Of a stretch of 64,000 nt of DNA, positions 8,931 through 16,249 are shown one piece after another (the stretch's first letter is position 1; each line of letters starts with the position of its first letter). The stretch is from Candidatus Rhodoferax mariagerensis (lineage in GTDB: Bacteria > Pseudomonadota > Gammaproteobacteria > Burkholderiales > Burkholderiaceae_C): positions 62,001-126,000 of the forward strand of contig JADKAW010000044.1 of NCBI GenBank assembly GCA_016719055.1. The letters are read 5' to 3'. The translations under genes were made by a program, and so were the position numbers. The notes under the pieces were generated by a model that saw nothing but the letters and a program-made list of their open reading frames with translations, was not told the DNA's origin and did no database searches.

Positions 8931-10889
8931 ATGTCTAAAACACTGTTTATGAACATGAACACTGCTCTCTCCAACCCGCCACCAGGTTCCTTGGAGCCTT
9001 CTCGCACTTTTGCCTCACCGTGGGACACCGATGTTTGTCTGGACCTCATTGCCAGGCTGGAGGCTTTGCGGGCAGATATGCTTGAGCGTGAACAGCAAAG
9101 CGCCACCGAACTCAACAAGGTGCGAGCCGAGTTCCGTTCGAGTGCCCGCAACCTGATGCACTATCTGACCTTGCGCAGTGTCGATTTGCGGCCCTTGCAG
9201 GAGCAGTTGACCCGGTTGGGCTTGTCTTCCCTGGGGCGATCCGAAGCCCATGTGCTGGCAAACCTGGACAAGGTGCTGGGTTTGTTGAACCGGTTGACAG
9301 GGCAGCGCTGGCAAGACCGGTCACCCGAAGAGCCCATCGGTAGCGTCAGCAGTGAGGCGGCCCTGAAAAAAAACACCGGCAAGCTTTTGGGCGCAGTCCC
9401 GGCCGATCGCACGACACGCATCATGGTGACTTTACCAAGTGATGCGGCCGAACACCTGGCTGTTGTACAGGACATGGTCAACGCTGGCATGGACATTGCC
9501 CGCATCAACTGTGCACACGACGGTCCCTTGGCATGGAAAGCCATGGCGCAGCATGTTCGGGAAGCGGCTCGGCTGGCCCATCGACCTGTGAAGATTCTCA
9601 TGGATCTGGGTGGGCCAAAGATTCGTACCGGTGAGCTTCCTCCAAAGCCACCGGTTTTAAAAATCAGGCCATCGAAAGATCAGTATGGGCGTGCATACCG
9701 CGCCGCACGCTTGCATTTGCGCCCCATCAACAGCCAGGAAAACAGGGATGATGTGGATGCCTGTGTTGGTGTCTGGGAGGTTTGGCTGGAGCGCTTGAAG
9801 CCAGGAACGACCATCGATTTTGTGGACGCCCGCGGTGCCAAACGCCACCTGTTGGTCGTGCAGGTCGATGCAACGGGGGCCATCGCCGAGTGTTTGCAAG
9901 TGGCCTATCTGACCCCTGAGACCATTCTGACCATCGGTGGAGCCGATGACAAAAAGAAGCAGGGAACGCTGGTATGCCAGATTCAGAGCGCTCCCGGCAC
10001 ACTGCATTTGCAACGGGGTGATGTTTTGCACCTGACCAACGGCCAGACCAGCACCACCGTCGTGGATGAAGACGGAGACGAGCTCGGGCGCGACATTGCT
10101 TGCATCGCCTGCACGTTGCCGCAAGTGATTCAGCAGGTCAAACCAGGCGCACACATTTGGTTTGACGACGGTCGTATTGGCGGCATTGTTCAACGCCAGT
10201 TTTCGAACTATCTGGAGGTTCAAATCACGCATGCGCGCGAAGCCGGCGAAAAGCTTGCAGGTGACAAAGGCATCAACCTGCCCGATAGCCAGCTGGACCT
10301 GCCAGCACTCACACCCAAAGATTTTCTGGACCTGCAAGCCGTTGCCGCTGTGGCCGATATGGTGGGCCTGTCATTTGTGCAAAGACCGTCGGATGTAGAC
10401 CAGTTGCACCAGTGGCTGGTGGACCATGGCCGCGCAGACATGGGTTTGGTCCTCAAAATTGAAACCCTTCAAGGGTTTGAAAACCTGCCCGAACTGATGC
10501 TGAGTGCCATGGCCGCTGAAAGTTCAGGCATCATGATCGCCCGAGGCGACCTGGCTGTGGAATGTGGCTATGAGCGCCTGGCCGAAGTTCAGGAAGAAAT
10601 ACTGTGGTGTGCCGAGGCTGCCCACATGCCCGTCATTTGGGCGACCCAGGTGCTGGAGTCGCTGGCAAAAACCGGACTGCCGTCGCGTGCCGAGATATCG
10701 GACGCCGGCTTGGGCGTTCGGGCCGAGTGCGTCATGCTCAACAAAGGGCCCTATATCGTGCAAGCGATCCGCACGTTGGACGACATTCTGCAACGCATGG
10801 GTGGGCACCAGGCCAAAAAACGCCCCTTGCTCCGAGCGCTGCGGGCCTGGGGCAACAGCCCGGCAGGCACGGACAACTTGAAAATTTGA
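8931..10889 (+). CDS. Atypical pyruvate kinase with N-terminal extension
   Basis: The 652-residue protein has a pyruvate kinase barrel: RIMVTLPSDA, ILMDLGGPKIRTGEL, the catalytic lysine in VLKIETLQGFENL, IMIARGDLAVECGYE and MLNKGPYI. It would transfer phosphate from phosphoenolpyruvate to ADP. It differs from classical enzymes (about 470 residues). Roughly 150 N-terminal residues are helical and unassigned, the B domain region (about 235-430) is expanded, and the allosteric C-terminal domain is missing, since the protein stops about 40 residues after MLNKGP. The conserved active-site lysine and the GGPKIRTG loop suggest it is active, perhaps as an unregulated isozyme. Confidence 0.85.
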   Translation: MSKTLFMNMNTALSNPPPGSLEPSRTFASPWDTDVCLDLIARLEALRADMLEREQQSATELNKVRAEFRSSARNLMHYLTLRSVDLRPLQEQLTRLGLSSLGRSEAHVLANLDKVLGLLNRLTGQRWQDRSPEEPIGSVSSEAALKKNTGKLLGAVPADRTTRIMVTLPSDAAEHLAVVQDMVNAGMDIARINCAHDGPLAWKAMAQHVREAARLAHRPVKILMDLGGPKIRTGELPPKPPVLKIRPSKDQYGRAYRAARLHLRPINSQENRDDVDACVGVWEVWLERLKPGTTIDFVDARGAKRHLLVVQVDATGAIAECLQVAYLTPETILTIGGADDKKKQGTLVCQIQSAPGTLHLQRGDVLHLTNGQTSTTVVDEDGDELGRDIACIACTLPQVIQQVKPGAHIWFDDGRIGGIVQRQFSNYLEVQITHAREAGEKLAGDKGINLPDSQLDLPALTPKDFLDLQAVAAVADMVGLSFVQRPSDVDQLHQWLVDHGRADMGLVLKIETLQGFENLPELMLSAMAAESSGIMIARGDLAVECGYERLAEVQEEILWCAEAAHMPVIWATQVLESLAKTGLPSRAEISDAGLGVRAECVMLNKGPYIVQAIRTLDDILQRMGGHQAKKRPLLRALRAWGNSPAGTDNLKI

Positions 10890-10970
10890 AATCTCGTTGG
10901 TCCCAATCGGGAGGTTCATCAGCACTGTAGTCACTGACTTGCAGGGAATGTGCCGTCATTGATTTGTGAT

Positions 10971-13900
10971 TCACGACCGCCACAGCTCGGTGCCACCGGT
11001 TGTCAGCCGCTGCGCGCGCCCCAGGACTTCGAGGGTTTGCAACAGCGTGGGCAGGGCCTTTTTCAGGCCAGCGCTGGCGCCAAAGCAGGCGGCAATTTGG
11101 GCCTGCGTCAGCGCTGCCGGGCTGCGGCTTAGCACCTGCGCCACGGCTTTGACCTGCTCGGGCAGGGTTGCAGGCCAGCTTTGGGTGCTGACTTCTCGGG
11201 CCGCTTGATGGTTTGCCAAATCGACCTCTAGCGCTTGCTGTACTTGCACTGGCAGCTCTGTTTTAGCTAGCGGATTTTGAAACGCCGGACGTAACCAGCG
11301 CACCTGTCCATTGGCTTCCTCCAAGGCACGGCGCTGGTTCAGGGTGACCAGACGGTGCAGCAATTCGTCTTTGGTGGCGGCGGGTGTGACACCGCTTGTT
11401 TGCGTTGTGGGTGCATGTGTAGGTCGGGTTAGCCCAGCGTCACCCGACAGTGCCACCTGCGCCAGGTCGTCCCAGCCATAGGCGGCCAGCACGGCGGCAT
11501 CCATCTCATCGTGCAGGGTTTTCAGCACGCCTACCAGACCGGCGCTGTGGATGTGCTTTTCTTTGGGATTGAGTGGGCGGCCGTCGCGCAAGGCTTGCAG
11601 TACGTTGTACAGGCCGGTCAGTGTCAGGTCTTTGGCGGGTTTGGTGGTGTCCTTGGACAGCCCCAGTGCAGTCACCGGCGCAGCCAAATGGGTGTCAGAT
11701 CCCGATTGGGTGCTGATGTCTGCGCGGAGTGCTGTCGCTGGCTCGGCCACAGGTGTAGCCAAATGGGGGTCGGATCCCGATTTTGCGTAGCAAAACTCGG
11801 GCTCTGACCCCTTTTTGGCGGTGCTGGGCGAAATGTCCGGGGTGCCGGGTGAGTCAACATATGCTATTGAGTTAATAGCTACTTGCGCTTGTTGAATAAG
11901 GGCTGGAGGCTGATTTGATGCTTGATCTGGCGGGTTTTCAGGCGCGGGGTTCGTCGGTTGCGTGTTTGTGGGGTTGTCGCGCGCCGGTTCGGGTATCGAC
12001 GGGGGCCTCATACTGTCAAAGGCCCAGAAATCGGCCCCCGGCAAACCCCGAACCGGTGTGGCAAGTGGGGTGGGTGAACTGGCATCGGGGGGCAGAAGGC
12101 CCAATACCCGTTTGCGGTGTTGGTCGATTTGCTCGGCCAGCGTGCTGATTTTTTGGCGTAACGCGGGGGTCAGGCCGGTGTCGGTGTCGGGGAAAGGGAA
12201 GGTTTCAAAGCAGGTTGTTTTGACATACACCGGGCGATCTTCCAGCGTGCTACCAGCGGCCAGTGCCCACAGACCGTGAATCTGGCTGGATAACACGCCA
12301 AGGTGAAACGCATCGCTCAGGGCGATCGCCACCAGTTTGTTGTCTGGCAGGATGCTGGCATCCAGATATTGGAACACCCGGTGCTTGGCGGTTTCGACGG
12401 TGGCGATATAGCGGGGCAGGCCAGCAAGTTGATGCCGCAGGACTTTACGGGGTTCCCCAAAAAACCACCAGTTGTCTCGGTAGCTGGCGCGGTTGTTCTG
12501 ATCTCGCTCCGGCTTCACCCGTTCCAAAAGCCACTGAAAAACCGCTGGAAACTGAGAGCGAAGTTCGTCTACGGTGAGCCCAAACGCGTCGATGACCTTG
12601 ACCCCGCGTGGCGCATCGGTCAGGTCACGGCCATTGCGGTAGTTTTTGACAATGGCCGGGTTGCCCAGCGCAGAGGCTTCTTCGGTAGTCAGGATGAAGC
12701 CCGCGCCAAAAAGCTGAACGCCCCGATTGCTCAGATTCAGGTTAGCCCGCAAAGCCTGTGCATCGGCCAGCTTAGCCCCGACCGACAAATCCGCATGAAT
12801 CAAGCCGCGCCGCTCAGCCAGCGTGACGAGGACCTCGCCTTCCAGACCCGGTTGTTCGTCGGTCACGGTCAGGAGACGACCTGCCCCTGAATCCGCACAA
12901 ATGGGGTCAGAGCCCAAGTTTTGCTGCACAAAATTGGGATCTGACCCCATTTTTGCTACCGCTGCCCGTTGAACCACGGTCATGGCAATGCGCACGGCGG
13001 CACCGTCGGCGCTGTCCACCCACGGGTGATCGGCAATGGCAAACACAAGTTCGCATCTGGCGGGTTTTCCGGCTTGCCTATTCACAGGTGTGTCCGCGCT
13101 GGGGTGGGTATTGCCGGGGGCCGATTTCTGGGCCTTTGACAGTATGAGGCCCCCGGCAATACCCGCCCCAGCGCCACCCTTAGCCACAGCAACACTTGCC
13201 CTGGCACCACCCCCAGCCACAGCAAAACCTGCCTCGGCACCACCCACAAACGTAGTCGCCTGCGCTTTGCCCACAGCCGCAGCCATCACTGCCTCTGCCG
13301 CTGCCAAGTCACCCGAACCAGCACCCGCCAGCCGCAAAGCCCCGTTCAGCGCAGACTGCACAACACGCCGGTTAAACGTCTGGCGCAGGCTGTTGGTGGT
13401 GATCAGTCCCATGCGCTGTACGCCACCCGCACCTACCAAAGCCGCCGCACGCGCCCACCAATACATGACGAAATCGGCACTGTCAGGCACATCAGACCAG
13501 ACCGAGCGCAGCGCCTGCACATAGCCATCGCCCAGCGCGGCACGCATCGCCGCCGCACCAATGAACGGCGGGTTGCCCACCACAAAATCAGCGATAGGCC
13601 ACAGTGCCTGGCGCGCCCCCAGGTAGCGCCACTGCGGCACCTGCGCCGACTCGTCGGGCACCAGCTCGCCGGTGACCGGGTGCGCTTTGAGTGATGTACC
13701 GTCCCAGCGGCTGAGCAACTGGCCGGCAGTGTCATAAGCGGGCTCCAAGGCGTCCCAGGCCAGCACCGCGTCGCGGCAGTCGATGTTGCGGTAATCGTGC
13801 ACCACCGGCTCGGCCACGGCGGCGTTGCCCTGGGTGCGGATGTGCCACTGCAGCCAGCCAATCCACAGCACCAGCTCGGCCAGTGCTGCGGCGCGCGGGT

Positions 13901-15512
13901 TGATCTCGATGCCCTGCAACTGCTGCAAGGTGACGGTCTCGAAGCCCTCGGCAATGGAATCTTGCGCGTCGCCCAAGGCGGCCATCTGGTTCAGCACCTC
14001 GCCCTCCAGGCGTTTCAGATGCTCCAGCGTCACATACAAAAAATTGGCACTGCCACAGGCCGGGTCGAGCACCCGCACGCTGCACAGCCGGTGGTGAAAG
14101 GCCTTCACCTGGGCGCGTGCCTCACGCCATTTGGCACGCACCGCAGCTTCATGGCGTTTGCTGGCATCCTGATCGGCTTTGAGCTGCTGGCGGTCAAAAC
14201 TGGCTGCGTCCACACCGCCTTTGGGCGTCGGTGGGTGGGCTTCAAGGTCGGCGGCCTCATGCGCCAGCACCAGCGCGGCGGCTTGCGCGTTGGCCCATTC
14301 GGCGCGCAAGGGCTCGACCACTGTGGGCAGCACCAGCCGCTCAACATAAGCGCGCGGTGTGTAGTGGGCACCGAGGGCGTGGCGCTCGGTCGGGTTCAGG
14401 GCGCGCTCCAGCAGGGTGCCAAAAATGGCCGGCTCGACTTCGCGCCAGTTGGCCCCGGCGGCTTCGATCAGCAGGTCGATCTGCTCTGGCTTTAATAGCA
14501 AGCTGTAGCCGTCAGACGTGGGCTCTTTGAACAATTTGCCATTAAAGTGCAGCACGCGCGCGGCCAGCGCCGGGCAAAAACCACCCCGGTCCATGTCGGC
14601 CCACAGGCTTTGCAGCATCAGGCGCAGCGTAGACGGGTCGGCACGGTGCGCCTTGAGCAGGCCGATAAACGCCTCTTTGGGCAGCAGACCGACGTCTTCG
14701 GCAAACATGCTGAACAAACAGCGGGTCAGGAAAGACGCTACTTTTTCTGGAGCTACCCGCGCTTGACTGGCTTGGGCTGGCGTGCCATTTGGCTTATAAG
14801 CCGAGGGGATAACGCCGTTCGCTACAGTAACCGTAGCTGCCAGCGCTTGCTGCACTTGGGCTAGAGGCTGATTTGACTCATAGGCCGGGTTGCTTTCGAT
14901 CGATTTGGCCAGGCGCGCCAGCAGGTCGGCTACCAGGCGGGTGACGCGGGCGCTGATGCGCGCCGGGTTCAGGCTGTGCGGGTCGAGCCAGATCTGGCGC
15001 AGTCGAGCGCGCACGTCCGCTTTGGCCAGGTCGTCGAGGCGAATGCGGTGGCTGCGCGGGTCGGGGAAAGGCGTGTAGGTGGCCCCGCTTTGGCTGAATT
15101 CGGCGTACACCTCAATGACCGTGCCGACATCAACCACCAGCACAAACGGCGGGCGGCCCTCGGACGCTGGCAAGGCACGCGCATAGCCCTCGGCCTGGCT
15201 GCGGGCGCGCAACAGCCCGTCGTCAAAGCCTTTGGTGTGGCCGGCGGCCCTGAGTTTTTTGGATTCCAGGCAAAACGCCCCCTGGCGGTAGCAGTCGATG
15301 CGTCCGGCGCTGCTGGTGCCGTCACCGTGGCGAAACGTCACCGGGCGCTCGAACATGTAGTCTTGCTCGGGCGTGGGGTGGGGTTTGTCGACTTCCAGCA
15401 GGGCGCACAGGTCGATCACAAAGCTCTGCGCAGTGGATAGCTCGCTGGCGGTGATGCCGCGCCAGCGGGTGATGAAGGCGTGGGCAGCGCTGGAGACTGG
15501 ATGAAGCGGCAT
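10971..15512 (-). CDS. Giant MmeI-like type IIL restriction-modification enzyme (N6-adenine methyltransferase with N-terminal nuclease)
   Basis: The 1513-residue protein combines nuclease and methyltransferase. An N-terminal D73-x9-E83-S-K85 set (RIDCYRQGAFCLESKK) has the spacing of the MmeI catalytic site. The SAM motif I is DPACGSANFL near residue 485 and the amino-methyltransferase motif IV is NPPFIG near residue 645; the C-terminal half would hold target recognition. It is far longer than the usual 900-1100 residues of this family. The excess comes from low-complexity and repeat-derived segments: Ala/Gly-rich (about 780-850), repeat copies near 14740-14882, 11861-11922 and 11215-11275, and palindromes. 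The frame is open to a TTG at 15548; I prefer ATG at 15512. Whether it still cuts DNA is unknown. Confidence 0.85.
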   Translation of the reverse strand: MPLHPVSSAAHAFITRWRGITASELSTAQSFVIDLCALLEVDKPHPTPEQDYMFERPVTFRHGDGTSSAGRIDCYRQGAFCLESKKLRAAGHTKGFDDGLLRARSQAEGYARALPASEGRPPFVLVVDVGTVIEVYAEFSQSGATYTPFPDPRSHRIRLDDLAKADVRARLRQIWLDPHSLNPARISARVTRLVADLLARLAKSIESNPAYESNQPLAQVQQALAATVTVANGVIPSAYKPNGTPAQASQARVAPEKVASFLTRCLFSMFAEDVGLLPKEAFIGLLKAHRADPSTLRLMLQSLWADMDRGGFCPALAARVLHFNGKLFKEPTSDGYSLLLKPEQIDLLIEAAGANWREVEPAIFGTLLERALNPTERHALGAHYTPRAYVERLVLPTVVEPLRAEWANAQAAALVLAHEAADLEAHPPTPKGGVDAASFDRQQLKADQDASKRHEAAVRAKWREARAQVKAFHHRLCSVRVLDPACGSANFLYVTLEHLKRLEGEVLNQMAALGDAQDSIAEGFETVTLQQLQGIEINPRAAALAELVLWIGWLQWHIRTQGNAAVAEPVVHDYRNIDCRDAVLAWDALEPAYDTAGQLLSRWDGTSLKAHPVTGELVPDESAQVPQWRYLGARQALWPIADFVVGNPPFIGAAAMRAALGDGYVQALRSVWSDVPDSADFVMYWWARAAALVGAGGVQRMGLITTNSLRQTFNRRVVQSALNGALRLAGAGSGDLAAAEAVMAAAVGKAQATTFVGGAEAGFAVAGGGARASVAVAKGGAGAGIAGGLILSKAQKSAPGNTHPSADTPVNRQAGKPARCELVFAIADHPWVDSADGAAVRIAMTVVQRAAVAKMGSDPNFVQQNLGSDPICADSGAGRLLTVTDEQPGLEGEVLVTLAERRGLIHADLSVGAKLADAQALRANLNLSNRGVQLFGAGFILTTEEASALGNPAIVKNYRNGRDLTDAPRGVKVIDAFGLTVDELRSQFPAVFQWLLERVKPERDQNNRASYRDNWWFFGEPRKVLRHQLAGLPRYIATVETAKHRVFQYLDASILPDNKLVAIALSDAFHLGVLSSQIHGLWALAAGSTLEDRPVYVKTTCFETFPFPDTDTGLTPALRQKISTLAEQIDQHRKRVLGLLPPDASSPTPLATPVRGLPGADFWAFDSMRPPSIPEPARDNPTNTQPTNPAPENPPDQASNQPPALIQQAQVAINSIAYVDSPGTPDISPSTAKKGSEPEFCYAKSGSDPHLATPVAEPATALRADISTQSGSDTHLAAPVTALGLSKDTTKPAKDLTLTGLYNVLQALRDGRPLNPKEKHIHSAGLVGVLKTLHDEMDAAVLAAYGWDDLAQVALSGDAGLTRPTHAPTTQTSGVTPAATKDELLHRLVTLNQRRALEEANGQVRWLRPAFQNPLAKTELPVQVQQALEVDLANHQAAREVSTQSWPATLPEQVKAVAQVLSRSPAALTQAQIAACFGASAGLKKALPTLLQTLEVLGRAQRLTTGGTELWRS
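11215..11275 (-). repeat. Dispersed ~60-bp repeat inside the methylase frame, copy near 3' end
   Basis: The plus strand reads CAAATCGACCTCTAGCGCTT and then CACTGGCAGCTCTGTTTTA, the standard repeat layout in reverse orientation. It encodes PLAKTELPVQVQQALEVDLA in the methylase. Confidence 0.6.
11764..11812. repeat. GGGGTCGGATCC-type palindrome inside the methylase frame
   Basis: The left arm GGGGGTCGGATCCCGATTTTG and right arm CAAAACTCGGGCTCTGACCC (to 11812) pair with few mismatches around a short loop GCGTAG. A half copy lies at about 11684-11712 (GGGTGTCAGATCCCGATTGG). It encodes GSEPEFCYAKSGSDPHLA. The same unit recurs at 12898-12953. Confidence 0.7.
11861..11922 (+). repeat. Dispersed ~60-bp repeat inside the methylase frame
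   Basis: The stretch ATGCTATTGAGTTAATAGCT, then TTGCGCTTGTTGAATAAGGG and CTGGAGGCTGATTTGATGC is one of the best-preserved copies in the window. On the minus strand it is translated as NQPPALIQQAQVAINSIAY, closely similar to the linker peptide produced by the copy in lpdA. Confidence 0.8.
11984..12056 (+). repeat. Hairpin element, copy 1, inside the methylase frame
   Basis: Bases 12000-12043 are an exact reverse complement of 13112-13155 (44 of 44 bases). Copy 1 is bracketed by arms CCGGTTCGGG (from 11984) and CCCGAACCGG (to 12056), which extend the stem formed by GGGGGCC and GGCCCCC. The loop carries ACTGTCAAAGGCCCAGAAAT. In the methylase frame it encodes LPGADFWAFDSMRPPS. Confidence 0.85.
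12898..12953. repeat. GGGGTCAGA palindrome inside the methylase frame
   Basis: Arms ATGGGGTCAGAGCCCAAGTT and AATTGGGATCTGACCCCAT face each other around TTGCTGCACAA. The unit encodes KMGSDPNFVQQNLGSDPICA in the methylase. Palindromes with GGGTCAGA ends are common near REP-type and insertion-sequence debris in proteobacteria. Confidence 0.7.
13098..13172 (-). repeat. Hairpin element, copy 2, inside the methylase frame
   Basis: This is the inverted partner of the element at 11984-12056. Its outer arms are GCTGGGGTGGGTATTGCC (from 13098) and GGCAATACCCGCCCCAGC (to 13172), one mismatch only, so the stem is about 25 base pairs. The outer arm sequence differs from copy 1 yet still pairs. It encodes AGGLILSKAQKSAPGN in the methylase. 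Confidence 0.85.
14740..14800 (+). repeat. Dispersed ~60-bp repeat inside the methylase frame
   Basis: The sequence GCTACTTTTTCTGGAGCTAC followed by CCGCGCTTGACTGGCTTGGG and CTGGCGTGCCATTTGGCT follows the repeat layout. It is translated on the minus strand as PNGTPAQASQARVAPEKVAS, within an otherwise conserved helical stretch. Confidence 0.6.
14820..14882 (+). repeat. Dispersed ~60-bp repeat inside the methylase frame
   Basis: The sequence CGCTACAGTAACCGTAGCTG, then CCAGCGCTTGCTGCACTTGG and GCTAGAGGCTGATTTGAC matches the repeat closely. The minus-strand translation is SNQPLAQVQQALAATVTVA. It lies only 20 bases from the previous copy, so two copies are in tandem. Confidence 0.7.
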
Positions 15513-15781
15513 GTTCGGTGGGGTGATTGGGGATGCAGATTTCCCCAAGATTGCGCAGAAGATTCAGCCAACCATGCGGCTAATAATTGCCCTTCAAGTG
15601 TTTCCTGAATCGCAATTGGCGCCAACATGTCAGACAGGTACAGGCAACTTTCGCCGGACTCATCGACCACCCGAACCAGCCCATGCGGCGGCACCTTGGG
15701 GTCATCTTCCAGCTTGCAAAGCTTGCGCGACTCCGGCGATGCCTCATAGCCCGTGTTTTTGATGCTAACCGTCCAGTTCAT
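15416..15781 (-). CDS. Small uncharacterised protein upstream of the methylase
   Basis: The 121-residue frame starts with ATG at 15781, preceded at six bases by AAGGGA. Its first 70 residues (MNWTVSIKNTGYEASPE..., VVDESGESCLYLSD) look like a conserved small-protein family that I recognise by pattern (a VIDESGEDYLYP-type motif) but cannot name. The last 32-44 codons overlap the methylase 5' end in another frame and look unstructured (PSSPAGAASPPASYP), so the C-terminus may have been altered when the methylase was placed next to it. Its start overlaps the stop of the frameshifted gene at 15778-16010 as ATGA, so the two formed a coupled pair. Confidence 0.6.
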   Translation of the reverse strand: MNWTVSIKNTGYEASPESRKLCKLEDDPKVPPHGLVRVVDESGESCLYLSDMLAPIAIQETLEGQLLAAWLAESSAQSWGNLHPQSPHRTCRFIQSPALPTPSSPAGAASPPASYPLRRAL

Positions 15782-16010
15782 AACAATCCCTTGATTTTCA
15801 TTTCAACTTTGCGCATGCCATGTGCTTCATACCAGTGTAGTTCTGCCTGGCACGGTTCGCCAGACCGGTTGAACCGGATGCGCCTACCTCCCTTGCGCTT
15901 TTTCAGCTTTTGGCACCATAGGTTTCTATCACTCGATGCAGTTCACGAATTTTTGATCCTTCTGCAAAGGTTTCCTGGTGCGTGATTTCATCTGCGAGTT
16001 GCCAACTCAT
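15778..16010 (-). pseudogene. Frameshifted small gene, partner of the 15416-15781 gene
   Basis: The minus strand encodes MSWQLADEITHQETFAEGSK... up to ETYGAKS and then a TGA at 15903-15905. One base out of register it continues KKRKGGRRIRFNRSGE, then AELHWYEAHGMRKVEMKIKG and a stop that overlaps the next start. Restoring one base beside the run of five A (TGG AAA AAG instead of TGA AAA AG) rejoins the two parts into a single protein of about 77 residues. The second half ends in a charged YEAHG...MKIK pattern that I associate with a small family of unknown function. The gap 16011-16249 holds nothing else recognisable. Confidence 0.65.
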
Positions 16011-16249
16011 CAATCGCTGACCCATTGCCAGTGCTGCAACGGCATGGCCTGCCAACCATAGGACCGATCACGTTGGCTATGACGCTGACAATGGCACCGC
16101 CGCCACAACGCGCTGCCCTGTTGTAGTGGGGCCGGGCGCAGTATTCAATGCCTGCCGGCTATTGAACAGACCCGGCATGGCTTTTGGAAAACCACTGGGC
16201 AAATTGCTTTGGGAGCGGTGCCTGGCCCAATCGGCGGGCGCAGCTTGCC

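Noticed and set aside
11690..13330. Possible CRISPR-like array because of repeated units in the methylase gene
   Set aside because: Units are palindromic, differ in length and spacing, and are in opposite orientations; there are no regular spacers or cas genes.
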